DNA of 64,000 bases from Candidatus Pantoea floridensis (GTDB lineage: Bacteria > Pseudomonadota > Gammaproteobacteria > Enterobacterales > Enterobacteriaceae): the NCBI RefSeq assembly GCF_900215435.1, contig NZ_OCMY01000001.1, positions 3,782,001 to 3,846,000 of the forward strand, written 5' to 3'. Under the pieces are notes generated by a model. That model worked only from the letters and a program-made list of their open reading frames with translations. It made no database searches and had not been told where the DNA came from. Below are positions 7,989 to 16,931 of the stretch, in pieces. The translations under genes were made by a program, and so were the position numbers. The first letter of the stretch is position 1; the number at the start of each line of letters is the position of its first letter.

Positions 7989-8621
7989 ATGAATCGGTTT
8001 TTACGCTGGATATTTACGCTATGTATCGCTTATCCCGTCGTCTGGATTTGGTTGGGTGTACGTGTTAGCGATCGCAAGAAATTACCGGTAGAGGGGCCGG
8101 CGATTATTGTGACAAACCATAATAGCCATCTGGATGTATTGACACTGTTTACCTTGTTCCCACTAAAGACATTGGTAAACGTTCAGCCAGTTGCCGCGGC
8201 TGATTATTTTCTAAAGAACAAAGTCATTGGCTGGTTCGCGCTGAAAGTCATTGGCATTATTCCGGTTTATCGCGGCGCCCATTTAGCTAATCCGTTGCAA
8301 GCCTGTATTGATGCATTAGCAAAGAATAGAATCGTCATTATTTTCCCAGAAGGCACGCGCGGAGAGCCTGGAAAAATTTCGGAGATTAAATCGGGTATCT
8401 GGCATTTAAGTCAGCAGTGCCCCGATGTACCTATTATTCCTGTTTACATGCACGGTCTGGATCGTGCGATGGGTAAAGGTCAGAAAATCCCCGTCCCTTT
8501 TTTTATCGACATCTTTATTGATAGTCCAATCGATTATGACGCGGATAAAATCATTTTTAAAACATCACTCTTAAATCGCTTTGTCGCTTTAGAGCAACTA
8601 GCCACAAGGAAAGCATCATGA
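7989..8621 (+). CDS. PlsC-like 1-acylglycerophosphate acyltransferase
   Basis: The 210-residue product has the two hallmark acyltransferase motifs: HNSHLD (His44 to Asp49, H-x4-D) and FPEGTRG at 119-125. An N-terminal hydrophobic helix tethers it to the inner membrane. The family acylates lysophosphatidate or related lysophospholipids. In a block beside a phospholipase effector, reacylation of lysolipid or de novo phosphatidate supply for ynbB are both plausible. E. coli ynbABCD lacks a gene of this kind between B and C, so it is an addition to that operon pattern. It starts 8 bp after ynbB and overlaps ynbC by 4 bp (ATGA). Confidence 0.88.
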   Translation: MNRFLRWIFTLCIAYPVVWIWLGVRVSDRKKLPVEGPAIIVTNHNSHLDVLTLFTLFPLKTLVNVQPVAAADYFLKNKVIGWFALKVIGIIPVYRGAHLANPLQACIDALAKNRIVIIFPEGTRGEPGKISEIKSGIWHLSQQCPDVPIIPVYMHGLDRAMGKGQKIPVPFFIDIFIDSPIDYDADKIIFKTSLLNRFVALEQLATRKAS

Positions 8622-10381
8622 GTAAGGAAGCGCGTTTATTTCAGGAAGGTACATTCTTAGCCAGCGATGAAACATCGTTATTTTTTCGCCACTGGCCAGC
8701 CACGGAAGTGAATAGCAATAAAGTCATTGTGCTGTTTCACCGTGGGCATGAACACTCTGGACGCCTGCAACATATTGTGGATGAACTGATGATGCCCGAT
8801 ACGCGATTTTATGCCTGGGACGCACGCGGTCACGGCAAGTCACCCGGCGAACGCGGTTATAGCCCAAGCCTGGCTCGTTCAGTATTAGATGTTGATGAGT
8901 TTGTACGTTTTGTCGCACAGGATGCGCAGATTAAGCTTGAGGATATTGTCGTGATTGCACAAAGCGTTGGTGCGGTGCTGGTATCAACCTGGGTTCATGA
9001 TTACGCGCCAAAAATTCGTGGCATGGTACTGGCATCTCCGGCATTTAAGGTCAAATTATATGTGCCGTTTGCTCGTGTCGGTCTGAGAGTAATGCAGCGT
9101 ATGCGTGGCTTGTTCTACGTTAACTCTTACGTGAAAGGTAAGTTTCTGACCCACGATCCTGAACGTATCGCGAGTTTTGAGCAGGACAAATTAATCACGC
9201 GACAAATAGCCGTTAATATCTTGCTAGATCTCTACAAAACGGCGGAGCGCATTGTTGCTGATTCTTCAGCTATCACTCTGCCTACGCAATTACTTATTTC
9301 AGGTGATGATTTTGTGGTGCATGCGAAACCGCAAAAACAGTTTTATGCCGGTATCCGTAGCGCAATAAAAGAGCAGCATATTTTACCCGGTTTTTATCAC
9401 GATACGTTGGGTGAGAAAAATCGTTCTCTCGCGTTCGATAAAATGAAAAGTTTTATTGACCGACTTTATGAAGCTCCGCCTTATGCATTCGACTACAGCA
9501 ATGAAGATCGCTGGAGTCCAAGTGCAGATGCATATCGTGAATTGCAGGCGCCACTGAAATCCCGATCGCTGGAAGGGATGTGTTATTCGGCTTTGAGTTT
9601 TGGCATGAAAACCATTGGCAGGCAATCTAAAGGCATGCGTCTGGGTTATGAAACCGGCTTCGATTCAGGTAGTACGCTGGATTACGTTTACCGCAATCAG
9701 GCTGAAGGTTTTGGCATTCTTGGTCGCATCATTGACCGTAACTATCTCAACAGTGTTGGCTGGCGTGGCATCCGCGTGCGGAAAGTGAACATCCAGCAGA
9801 TGATTGTGCAGGCTGTTGCGCAACTTCAGGCCAACAATATGCCAGTGCGAGTAGTGGATATCGCTGCCGGACACGGTCGCTACGTGTTGGATGCGCTAGA
9901 ACAACAGCAGGGCATTGAAAGCATTTTGCTGCGGGATTACAGCGATTTGAATGTGGAAAAAGGCCGATCAATGATTGAGCAGCGTGGGTTGAGCCACATT
10001 GCTCAGTTCAAAAAAGGCAACGCATTTGACTATGATTCTCTTGCCTCTATCAATCCAGCGCCAACATTGGGCATTGTTTCTGGCTTGTATGAACTGTTCA
10101 CAGATAACGACTTAATAAAAACCTCGCTAGCGGGTCTTGCTGCTGCCATACCTCCGGGAGGTGCTTTGGTTTACACCGGGCAACCCTGGCACCCGCAGTT
10201 AAAAACCATCGCTTATACCTTAACCAGCCACCAGAATGGCATCCCGTGGATGATGCGTGTACGTAGCCAGAAAGAGATGGATGCGTTGGTGGAGCAGGCC
10301 GGTTTCGAGAAATGCCATCAGGTAATTGATGAATTTGGCATCTTTACCGTATCGCTGGCAGTGAGAAAGCAGCATGTCTGA
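8618..10381 (+). CDS. ynbC: YnbC-like alpha/beta hydrolase-methyltransferase fusion
   Basis: This 587-residue two-domain protein carries residues 1-~285 as an alpha/beta hydrolase of the monoacylglycerol-lipase type: HRGHEHSGR oxyanion region near 41-49, WDARGHGKS at 68-75, nucleophile elbow AQSVG at 114-118 with Ser116, an SGDD acid region and a GFYHD histidine. The elbow has Ala where most hydrolases have Gly. The C-terminal ~270 residues form a Rossmann-like methyltransferase domain with the glycine-rich VDIAAGHG at about 413-420. No signal peptide is seen, so it should act on the cytoplasmic side. It matches E. coli YnbC in size and architecture, whose function is not established. Deacylation plus methylation of a lipid product of the operon is my inference. 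It overlaps its neighbours by 4 and 8 bp. Confidence 0.83.
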   Translation: MSKEARLFQEGTFLASDETSLFFRHWPATEVNSNKVIVLFHRGHEHSGRLQHIVDELMMPDTRFYAWDARGHGKSPGERGYSPSLARSVLDVDEFVRFVAQDAQIKLEDIVVIAQSVGAVLVSTWVHDYAPKIRGMVLASPAFKVKLYVPFARVGLRVMQRMRGLFYVNSYVKGKFLTHDPERIASFEQDKLITRQIAVNILLDLYKTAERIVADSSAITLPTQLLISGDDFVVHAKPQKQFYAGIRSAIKEQHILPGFYHDTLGEKNRSLAFDKMKSFIDRLYEAPPYAFDYSNEDRWSPSADAYRELQAPLKSRSLEGMCYSALSFGMKTIGRQSKGMRLGYETGFDSGSTLDYVYRNQAEGFGILGRIIDRNYLNSVGWRGIRVRKVNIQQMIVQAVAQLQANNMPVRVVDIAAGHGRYVLDALEQQQGIESILLRDYSDLNVEKGRSMIEQRGLSHIAQFKKGNAFDYDSLASINPAPTLGIVSGLYELFTDNDLIKTSLAGLAAAIPPGGALVYTGQPWHPQLKTIAYTLTSHQNGIPWMMRVRSQKEMDALVEQAGFEKCHQVIDEFGIFTVSLAVRKQHV

Positions 10382-11693
10382 GTTAACTCTCATGCAGAAA
10401 AAATATAGCCTCTGGAAACAGGGGCTATGTTGGTTGCTGTTATTAGGACCGTTTTTCTTTCTCAGCTACGGGCAGGTGAATCTGTACACGGCGACGAGGA
10501 GTGATATTGGCAGCATTGTGTTCAATTGGGAACGCGCCATTCCCTTTATGCCGTGGACCATAGTGCCTTACTGGAGCATTGACCTGCTGTATGGCATTTC
10601 GCTCTTCATCTGCACATCAAAACAAGAGCTGACCCGTCACGGCTGTCGGTTGCTTGCTGGATCCTTTATTGCTTGTGTTGGGTTTCTACTTTTCCCACTA
10701 AAATTTACCTTTATTCGACCAGACATACAGGGGATGTTTGGTTGGTTATTTTATCAGCTTGAACTGTTTGATTTGCCTTTTAATCAGGCTCCTTCGTTGC
10801 ATATTATCCTCACCTGGCTGCTGTGGTTACGTTTTCGTCAGCATTTAACACGTAGTGCCAGACTGGTTAATGGCGCATGGTTTTTGCTTATTGCGCTTTC
10901 AGTGTTGACAACCTGGCAGCATCATTTTATTGATGTGTTCAGTGGCTTTATTGTGGCAATGGCAATTAGCTATGCAATCCCTATAAAAGATCGATGGCAA
11001 TGGAAGGTGCCCTCGTCACACGAATTGTGTCTGGCTGCCAAATATTTCCTTAGTAGCTTAATCTGTTTAATAATAGGGATGTTGATTCCATACGGCTATT
11101 TTCTATTTTGGCCTGCCGTTGCTTTGTTTATTGTCGCGTCTGGCTACGCAGGGCTTGGCATCAGTGTATTCCAGAAAAGTAGTGGAGGATATTTGTCTCT
11201 CTCAGCGCGATTCATACTTTACCCTTATTTAATCGGAGCTTGGTTTTCAAAACAGTGGTTCTCTCATTCACTAGCCAAAACATCATTGATTTATGATGGT
11301 ATATCTCTGGGTGGTTTTCCTGATAAAACGCCGAAGCAAGAAGCGGTGCTTGATCTTACGGCTGAGTTTCATCGTAGTTATGGTATGCGGCGTGCATGGT
11401 GCGCACATCCATTGATGGACTTAACAGTGCCTGATATTGGCAATATCAGCCATGCTGTCGCCAAACTCACTGAGCTAAAGAAAAAACACCACACAGTTCT
11501 CGTTTGCTGCGCATTGGGTTTATCGCGGAGTGCAACGGTTATGGCTGCCTGGTTAGTAGCAGAACGACATGTTAGTTCCGTTGCTCAAGCCATCGATCAT
11601 ATAAAAAAACAGCGTCCGCAGGTGGTATTGACATCTGATCATATTCAATTGCTGGAACATTTTCAGGAAATTCAATGCAAAACATCAGGCTAA
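10374..11693 (+). CDS. ynbD: YnbD-like membrane phosphatase (PAP2 region plus dual-specificity phosphatase)
   Basis: This 439-residue protein has an N-terminal polytopic region carrying PAP2-like elements (APSLH near 138-142, TWQHHFIDVFSG near 180). The C-terminal cytoplasmic domain has the protein-tyrosine/dual-specificity phosphatase loop C-x5-R at Cys379-Arg385, followed by Ser. PAP2 enzymes dephosphorylate lipid phosphates, and some dual-specificity phosphatases such as PTPMT1 act on phosphatidylglycerophosphate. Removing the phosphate from a phosphatidyl-X-phosphate made by ynbA is therefore a reasonable last step. It overlaps ynbC by 8 bp and the next gene by 19 bp. Domains are seen directly; the substrate is inferred. 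Confidence 0.84.
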   Translation: MSELTLMQKKYSLWKQGLCWLLLLGPFFFLSYGQVNLYTATRSDIGSIVFNWERAIPFMPWTIVPYWSIDLLYGISLFICTSKQELTRHGCRLLAGSFIACVGFLLFPLKFTFIRPDIQGMFGWLFYQLELFDLPFNQAPSLHIILTWLLWLRFRQHLTRSARLVNGAWFLLIALSVLTTWQHHFIDVFSGFIVAMAISYAIPIKDRWQWKVPSSHELCLAAKYFLSSLICLIIGMLIPYGYFLFWPAVALFIVASGYAGLGISVFQKSSGGYLSLSARFILYPYLIGAWFSKQWFSHSLAKTSLIYDGISLGGFPDKTPKQEAVLDLTAEFHRSYGMRRAWCAHPLMDLTVPDIGNISHAVAKLTELKKKHHTVLVCCALGLSRSATVMAAWLVAERHVSSVAQAIDHIKKQRPQVVLTSDHIQLLEHFQEIQCKTSG

Positions 11694-12076
11694 CTAATCG
11701 AATTGTGCAAATTCATTTATCTAGTTGGCGTTATTTTGCACTGTTAACTCTCCCTCCACTGGTATTGGCTTTTAACCTATTATATTCGTTGCAAAGTTTA
11801 TTGTTGTTAATCCTGTTTTTAACAACGCATTACTTTTGCTGGCGTTTATGGCTGGACGAGCGGCTTTTTACATTGCTGGATAGCGAAAGCGATCTTGTTT
11901 TATTTGATGCGGGAATGTCGAACTTATGGGCAGGAAAAGATTTAACGACCCGCAGCCTGAATGAGCGTTGGGCAGGGGCGCGAGGATTATTTTATCGGGC
12001 GATATACGCGCTTATTGCTCTTTGGTTGGTTTCTCTTTTTTCAGTTATTTATCTTTTTTGGACATTAGCAGAGTAA
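11675..12076 (+). CDS. Small inner-membrane protein of unknown function at the end of the ynb block
   Basis: The 133-residue product is not recognised. It has a long hydrophobic region at about 20-58 (two closely spaced helices) and a third helix at about 106-130, with a short cytoplasmic or periplasmic segment between containing LFDAGMSNLWAGKDLTTRS. The 19-bp overlap with ynbD ties its expression to the lipid operon. It does not resemble E. coli YnbE (a short lipoprotein). It could be an accessory subunit or scaffold for the lipid enzymes. A real gene is likely because the frame is long, overlapping and preceded by AGGAAA. Confidence 0.65.
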   Translation: MQNIRLTNRIVQIHLSSWRYFALLTLPPLVLAFNLLYSLQSLLLLILFLTTHYFCWRLWLDERLFTLLDSESDLVLFDAGMSNLWAGKDLTTRSLNERWAGARGLFYRAIYALIALWLVSLFSVIYLFWTLAE

Positions 12077-12083
12077 GTTTATT

Positions 12084-12104
12084 AATGATGTAGATTACGT
12101 CATT
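12084..12104. other. 21-bp imperfect dyad between the lipid block and the PAAR gene
   Basis: AATGATGTAGATTACGTCATT reads as AATGA...TCATT outside and GTA...TAC inside around a 3-base centre, with one mismatched pair. It lies in the only non-coding gap (82 bp) between the ynb block and the PAAR gene. It could be an operator or a weak hairpin; it has no following T run, so it is not a terminator. Confidence 0.3.
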
Positions 12105-12158
12105 CCAACTCTGAATTGCCCTGCTAATTAAATTTGCCTTAATGTTAAGGAAAACATC

Positions 12159-12416
12159 ATGACAAATGTTATTCGTGAAGGCGATACCTTACGCGAGTAT
12201 GGCGGCAAGGTATTGGCCGGGCATTACAACTGCTTCGGCAAAGGTTTTGCTGTTAAAGGCGATCCGGTGAAGTGCAATAAACACGGTATGACGACCATCG
12301 CGGAAGGCAGTTCGTTAACCCGATTCGATGGTCAACCTGCCGCATTACATGGGCATAAATGCGCCTGCGGCTGCACGCTGGTCAGCTCATTTCCTGATTG
12401 CGGTATCGCATCGTGA
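12159..12416 (+). CDS. PAAR-domain spike-tip protein
   Basis: The 85-residue PAAR protein consists almost only of the domain: an opening GDTLREYGG, central GFAVKGDPVKCNKHG and closing HGHKCACGCTLVSS, with His and Cys residues suited to bind the zinc ion at the cone tip. PAAR proteins cap the VgrG spike and sharpen it. The absence of N- or C-terminal extensions means this is a plain tip, not a PAAR-fused effector. AAGGAAAAC precedes the ATG. It follows the lipid block by 82 bp and is nearly joined to the next gene (2 bp), so it may begin a new transcript. Confidence 0.88.
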   Translation: MTNVIREGDTLREYGGKVLAGHYNCFGKGFAVKGDPVKCNKHGMTTIAEGSSLTRFDGQPAALHGHKCACGCTLVSSFPDCGIAS

Positions 12417-12418
12417 GG

Positions 12419-13531
12419 ATGCCACCCAGTTTTCCGCCATGCTCGCCAGCCAGTTCCCCCAATAATAAGCGCTGGTTAATTGTTGGGGTGGCGTTGATAT
12501 CGTTCAGCTCTGCCTTTATGGCTTTACTCACACCCGTTGAACAGCGTGGTGTTAATACCCTGGCAGTATCGACGGTGATCGCAGCGTTGCTGTTTCTGAC
12601 GTGGCTAGCACGCATTTTGTATTACCGCTGTGCCATGCATAACGGCCGTTTTTACCAGCAATTGGTCGAGTATGAGCAACAGCTCTGGTGGCAGCAGCAT
12701 CGGCAAGTAATTGGGCTACACGACATTGTGTTGCTCGGCCCTTCAGGGACTGAGCCGCAGCATTGGTCCCGGCTGCTGCTGCGTGAGCATCGTTCACCGC
12801 AACCAGTCACCGAATCGACTGGTCGAGCACTGCGATTGCCGCAGATCGTTACTAAAGACTCAGGCACACGTGAAGCCCAGTTAGCGAGTTTATTGGTGCT
12901 GCAGTGGCGAAAACAGCGGCCTGATGCACTGGCATTACCTCCCAGACTTTTTTACTGGCTGGGATCGCCTGGAGCCTGGCAAGCATTTACGCAGCAAGCA
13001 TCCGTTACGTTTCCTGAGCTATTACTGCCCGAACAGCCAGAGAATTGGTTGGGGGAAGCCTCGTTAGCAACGGTCATCGAGAAGATAAACAATGCAACGG
13101 TGGATCAAACCATTCTTATTGCGGGTTGTGCATCACAACCCGCAATAAGCAAAGATCTGCCCGCCGGAGAAGCGGCTGTGCTGTGGTTGGTGGGGCGGGA
13201 GGGCGTGGTGCAGTTAAATCGTGGTGAAATTTGCGATTCATCCACGCTGGCAAATGCCTGTCAACGCGCGCTTGAACAGAGTGAGATAAGCGAGCCACCT
13301 GACGCCTGTCTGCTTTTCACGCTTCCTGAGAATGAGCTTCCTTCCCTCAATGGCTGGAATCTGACACATCATGTGCAGGACGCTAACTGGGGAATAACGG
13401 GAAATATGGCAGCGTTAATTCTCATGTCACTTGCCGCACTCAATACGCAACAACAAGGAAAGCCCAGCGCCTGGATTGCACGCGATCTGACCGCTGGATA
13501 TACAACGGGAATTGTTAAAACTTATGGATAA
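12419..13531 (+). CDS. Unknown T6SS-associated membrane protein preceding tssM
   Basis: This product of about 370 residues is not assigned to a named Tss family. Two transmembrane helices lie near residues 18-40 and 50-70, followed by a soluble ~300-residue domain with a hydrophobic C-terminal part. ATG 12419 is the most natural start, 2 bp after the PAAR stop; GTG 12413 and TTG 12398 are in frame too. Its end overlaps the likely tssM start by 8 bp, indicating co-translation with tssM. It may help assemble the TssJLM membrane complex or recruit the PAAR/VgrG tip, but only position supports this. Confidence 0.7.
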   Translation: MPPSFPPCSPASSPNNKRWLIVGVALISFSSAFMALLTPVEQRGVNTLAVSTVIAALLFLTWLARILYYRCAMHNGRFYQQLVEYEQQLWWQQHRQVIGLHDIVLLGPSGTEPQHWSRLLLREHRSPQPVTESTGRALRLPQIVTKDSGTREAQLASLLVLQWRKQRPDALALPPRLFYWLGSPGAWQAFTQQASVTFPELLLPEQPENWLGEASLATVIEKINNATVDQTILIAGCASQPAISKDLPAGEAAVLWLVGREGVVQLNRGEICDSSTLANACQRALEQSEISEPPDACLLFTLPENELPSLNGWNLTHHVQDANWGITGNMAALILMSLAALNTQQQGKPSAWIARDLTAGYTTGIVKTYG

Positions 13532-16500
13532 GGATCAAAAGCCTTCAGTCACCTCGCCGTTGGCAACCGCAGCCCTTTTTTTTATTTTCGTCACTTTATT
13601 CGACATTGTCGGTAGCGGACTCTGGTGGTGGCTCTCTTTACAACTGACCACCGAGTGGGAACAGCTGCGCCCAATGCTATTGATCAGTTTTCTTGTCTGG
13701 ATAATCACAGGCAGCCTGGCCGTCATCGTGGTGATGTGCTGGCGGTTATGGATAAAACGATCTGTTACGTTGCAACCCTTTGCATCCCTAAAAAGTACAA
13801 CCGATAGCAGCACGCAGAGCACGCTGTTGGAACTGTGTCAGCATCTTAAGGCACGTTACGGCTGGTTATGGCGGCGGAAAGTACGCATGTTACTAATCAC
13901 CGGCGATGAGGCCGCTGTTGAATCCCTCATTCCGGGACTCATTCATCAGCAGTGGCTGGAAGGCGCTGGCGTAGTACTGATTTATGGCGCCAGCCTTGAT
14001 GCTGAACTGAACACAACCACGGTTCAACTCCTACGCAAGCTGCGCCGCAGTCGCCCATTGGACGGCATTGTTCTGGTGCACGGTTCCGATACTGCTCTCA
14101 CACCACAAAAAAGCGATGCAGCGATGCGCTCGCTGGAGAAGATTGCCACCACGCTGCGCTGGCGTGCACCGGCGTGGATCTGGCAGCTCGGTCACAGTGA
14201 CTGGCCGCAGCCAGAGCGTGAAAACAACGCGGTAGGCGCAGTGTTTCCGGCGAAAGCGCAGCCGGAAGATATAGCTCAACAGCTGGAAAGCCTGGTCACT
14301 CCCTTACGTGAACGCGGTCTGGCGCAGGTCGCTCACAACATCAGCCACGACTGGCTGCTGCGTCTGTCGCAGCAGCTTGCCAGCGGTGAAAGTCAGGCCT
14401 GGCAGCAGCGCTTAGCGCCGTGGCTGGACCCGGCGCGCCGCAGTTTACTGCGTGGCCTGATGTTCAGCCTGCCGGAAGCAAAGCCTGCGCTGGACAGCGT
14501 GCATCCTCAGGCATTATCCGACAGTGCGCTCTGGCAGGGAATCGCGTCTGACCGCGCCAGAGGCTGTCGCACCGGGCTGCCGTGGGAACAGACGCTGGCC
14601 TGGTCGCTGATGAGCCTGATGTTGCTCGGCGGTGTGGGCATGCTAGCGTCTGCGCTGTTCAACCGCCATGAGATTGTCAGCGCGGCGGATAAAGCTGAGG
14701 TACTGGTGAATTCAACCAAGGTTGATGATGCGCAGCTGATTGCGCTGCATGGCCTGCGTAACGATCTCGGGCAGCAGCAGCACTGGCTGGAGCACGGCGC
14801 GCCCTGGTATCAGCGCTTCGGCATTAACCATACGCAGCAGCTGCATGATGCGATGTTGCCGTGGTACGGCGTCGCGGCGCAGCGGCTGATCCATGAACCG
14901 GCGCGCATCGCGCTTGAACAGAGGCTGACTTATCTGGCCGGCCTGCCTGCCGCCAGCCCGCAGCGCGCCACGCTGGCGCAGCCGGGTTATAAGCAGTTAA
15001 AGGCCTGGCTGATGATGGCACGCCCGGAGCGCGCTGAACCGGCATTTTATGCGCAGACCATGGCGACCGTTCAGCCGGTATATCCCGGCATTTCAACGTC
15101 GTTGTGGCAGACGCTGGCCCCGGATTTGTGGGCATTCTATGCCGCGTCGTTGCCGTCGCAGCCGGGCTGGCGCATCAAACCCAATGTGTCGCTGCTGAGT
15201 CAGGTACGTCAGGTGCTGCTGTTGCAGACCGGCCAGCGCAACGCCGAGATGACGCTATATCAAAACGTCCTGCGCGACGTGCGTCGCAACTACACCGATC
15301 TGACGCTGGAAGATATGACGCCGGGCACCGATATGCGCCGGCTGTTCAGCAGTGACGACATAGTTCCGGGCGTGTTTACGCGCCAGGCGTGGGAAGGCGG
15401 CGTGCGCCAGGAGATTGAGAAAGCGGCCAACACCCGGCGCGATGAAATCGACTGGGTGCTCAGCGACACCCGCAGCGCCGTGCCGCAGGAGATTTCCCCG
15501 GAAGCACTGAAGGCCCGGTTAACCCAACGCTATTTCAGTGACTTTGCCGCCAGCTGGCTCAACTTCCTCAACGGCATCCGGCTTAACCCTGCGCAGAATA
15601 TTGCCGACGTCACGGACCAGCTGACGCTAATGAGCGACGTGCGTCAGTCACCGCTGATTGCGTTAATGAACACGCTGGCGTGGCAGGGCCAGGCCGGTCA
15701 GCAGCGCGAGGCGCTGTCCGACACGCTGATCAATTCAGCCAAAGACCTGCTCGGCCAGAAAGACAAGCCGGTTATCAGCCAGAAAGCCACCGGCCCCGAA
15801 GGCCCGCTGGATGTGACCTTCAGCCCGCTGCTGGCGCTGACCGGCAAAAACAGCGGCTCTCAGCTGATGGCCGCCGACAGCAGCCTGACGCTGCAAACCT
15901 ATCTAACCCGCATCACGCGCGTGCGCCTGCGTCTGCAGCAGGTTGCCGCCGCACCGGATCCGCAGGAGATGCTGCAAACCCTGGCGCAGACGGTTTTCCA
16001 AGGCAAGAGCGTTGACCTTACTGATACGCAGCAATACGGCAGCCTGATGGCGGCCAGCCTCGGCGAAGAGTGGAGCGGCTTTGGCCAGACGATGTTCGTC
16101 CAGCCGCTGACGCAGGCGTGGGAAACCATCCTGCAGCCGTCGGCGGTGAGCCTGAACGCGCAGTGGCAGCGCTCCATCGTGGAAAACTGGCGCACTGCGT
16201 TTGACGGGCGCTATCCGTTTGCCGCCGGGCAAAGCGACGCGTCGCTGCCGATGCTGGCGGAGTTTATCCGCCGCGATGCCGGACGTATCGACAGCTTTCT
16301 CAGCAGCCGTCTCGGTGGCGTGTTGCAAAAAGAGGGCAGCAGCTGGGTGTCGGATGCGGCTCACAGCCAGGGATTAACCTTCAATCCTGCCTTCCTCAAG
16401 GCGGTTAACCAGCTGCGCGAGCTCTCCGATATTCTGTTTACCGACGGCACGCAGGGCATCAGCTTTGAATTGCAGGGCCGCGCCGCGCCAGAGGTGATTG

Positions 16501-16931
16501 AAACCCAGCTGATGCTTGATGGTCAGCCACTGCGGTATTTCAACCAGATGGCGACCTGGCAGGCGATGCGCTGGCCGGGCGACAGCCTGAAGCCGGGCAC
16601 GCTACTGACCTGGAGCGGCGTGAAAAGCAGCGCGCAGATATACGGCGATTATCCCGGCACTTGGGGCTTTATCCGCTGGCTGGAGGAGGGGAAACGTGAG
16701 CGCCTCGATCGCAGCCGCTGGTTGCTGAGCTTCACCACGCCGGATAAGCGCACGCTGACGTGGGTGCTGCGCACCCAGATGCGCGACGGTCCGCTGGCAC
16801 TGCTGCGTTTGCGGGGTTTTACGCTGCCGACGGAAATTTTCAGCGTGGATGCGGCGAGTGCTTCAGAAGCGATGGCCCCGCGTGAAACAAGCACGGATGA
16901 CTTCATCACCAATATGGACGGAGCAGAATAA
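13524..16931 (+). CDS. tssM: TssM (IcmF family), full-length, Walker A degenerate
   Basis: TssM is the large inner-membrane subunit of the T6SS membrane complex, spanning to the periplasm and binding the TssJ lipoprotein. About 1135 residues give the expected topology: two helices in the first ~80 residues, a cytoplasmic domain, a third helix near 360-385, then a ~750-residue periplasmic part. Where many TssM proteins have a GxxGxGKT loop, this one reads LLITGDEAAVESLIPGL (near residue 125), with no Lys-Thr/Ser, so nucleotide binding looks lost. ATG 13524 is preferred over TTG 13512. G+C content rises markedly after about 14,100. It overlaps tssA by one base (TAATG). Confidence 0.92.
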   Translation: MDKDQKPSVTSPLATAALFFIFVTLFDIVGSGLWWWLSLQLTTEWEQLRPMLLISFLVWIITGSLAVIVVMCWRLWIKRSVTLQPFASLKSTTDSSTQSTLLELCQHLKARYGWLWRRKVRMLLITGDEAAVESLIPGLIHQQWLEGAGVVLIYGASLDAELNTTTVQLLRKLRRSRPLDGIVLVHGSDTALTPQKSDAAMRSLEKIATTLRWRAPAWIWQLGHSDWPQPERENNAVGAVFPAKAQPEDIAQQLESLVTPLRERGLAQVAHNISHDWLLRLSQQLASGESQAWQQRLAPWLDPARRSLLRGLMFSLPEAKPALDSVHPQALSDSALWQGIASDRARGCRTGLPWEQTLAWSLMSLMLLGGVGMLASALFNRHEIVSAADKAEVLVNSTKVDDAQLIALHGLRNDLGQQQHWLEHGAPWYQRFGINHTQQLHDAMLPWYGVAAQRLIHEPARIALEQRLTYLAGLPAASPQRATLAQPGYKQLKAWLMMARPERAEPAFYAQTMATVQPVYPGISTSLWQTLAPDLWAFYAASLPSQPGWRIKPNVSLLSQVRQVLLLQTGQRNAEMTLYQNVLRDVRRNYTDLTLEDMTPGTDMRRLFSSDDIVPGVFTRQAWEGGVRQEIEKAANTRRDEIDWVLSDTRSAVPQEISPEALKARLTQRYFSDFAASWLNFLNGIRLNPAQNIADVTDQLTLMSDVRQSPLIALMNTLAWQGQAGQQREALSDTLINSAKDLLGQKDKPVISQKATGPEGPLDVTFSPLLALTGKNSGSQLMAADSSLTLQTYLTRITRVRLRLQQVAAAPDPQEMLQTLAQTVFQGKSVDLTDTQQYGSLMAASLGEEWSGFGQTMFVQPLTQAWETILQPSAVSLNAQWQRSIVENWRTAFDGRYPFAAGQSDASLPMLAEFIRRDAGRIDSFLSSRLGGVLQKEGSSWVSDAAHSQGLTFNPAFLKAVNQLRELSDILFTDGTQGISFELQGRAAPEVIETQLMLDGQPLRYFNQMATWQAMRWPGDSLKPGTLLTWSGVKSSAQIYGDYPGTWGFIRWLEEGKRERLDRSRWLLSFTTPDKRTLTWVLRTQMRDGPLALLRLRGFTLPTEIFSVDAASASEAMAPRETSTDDFITNMDGAE

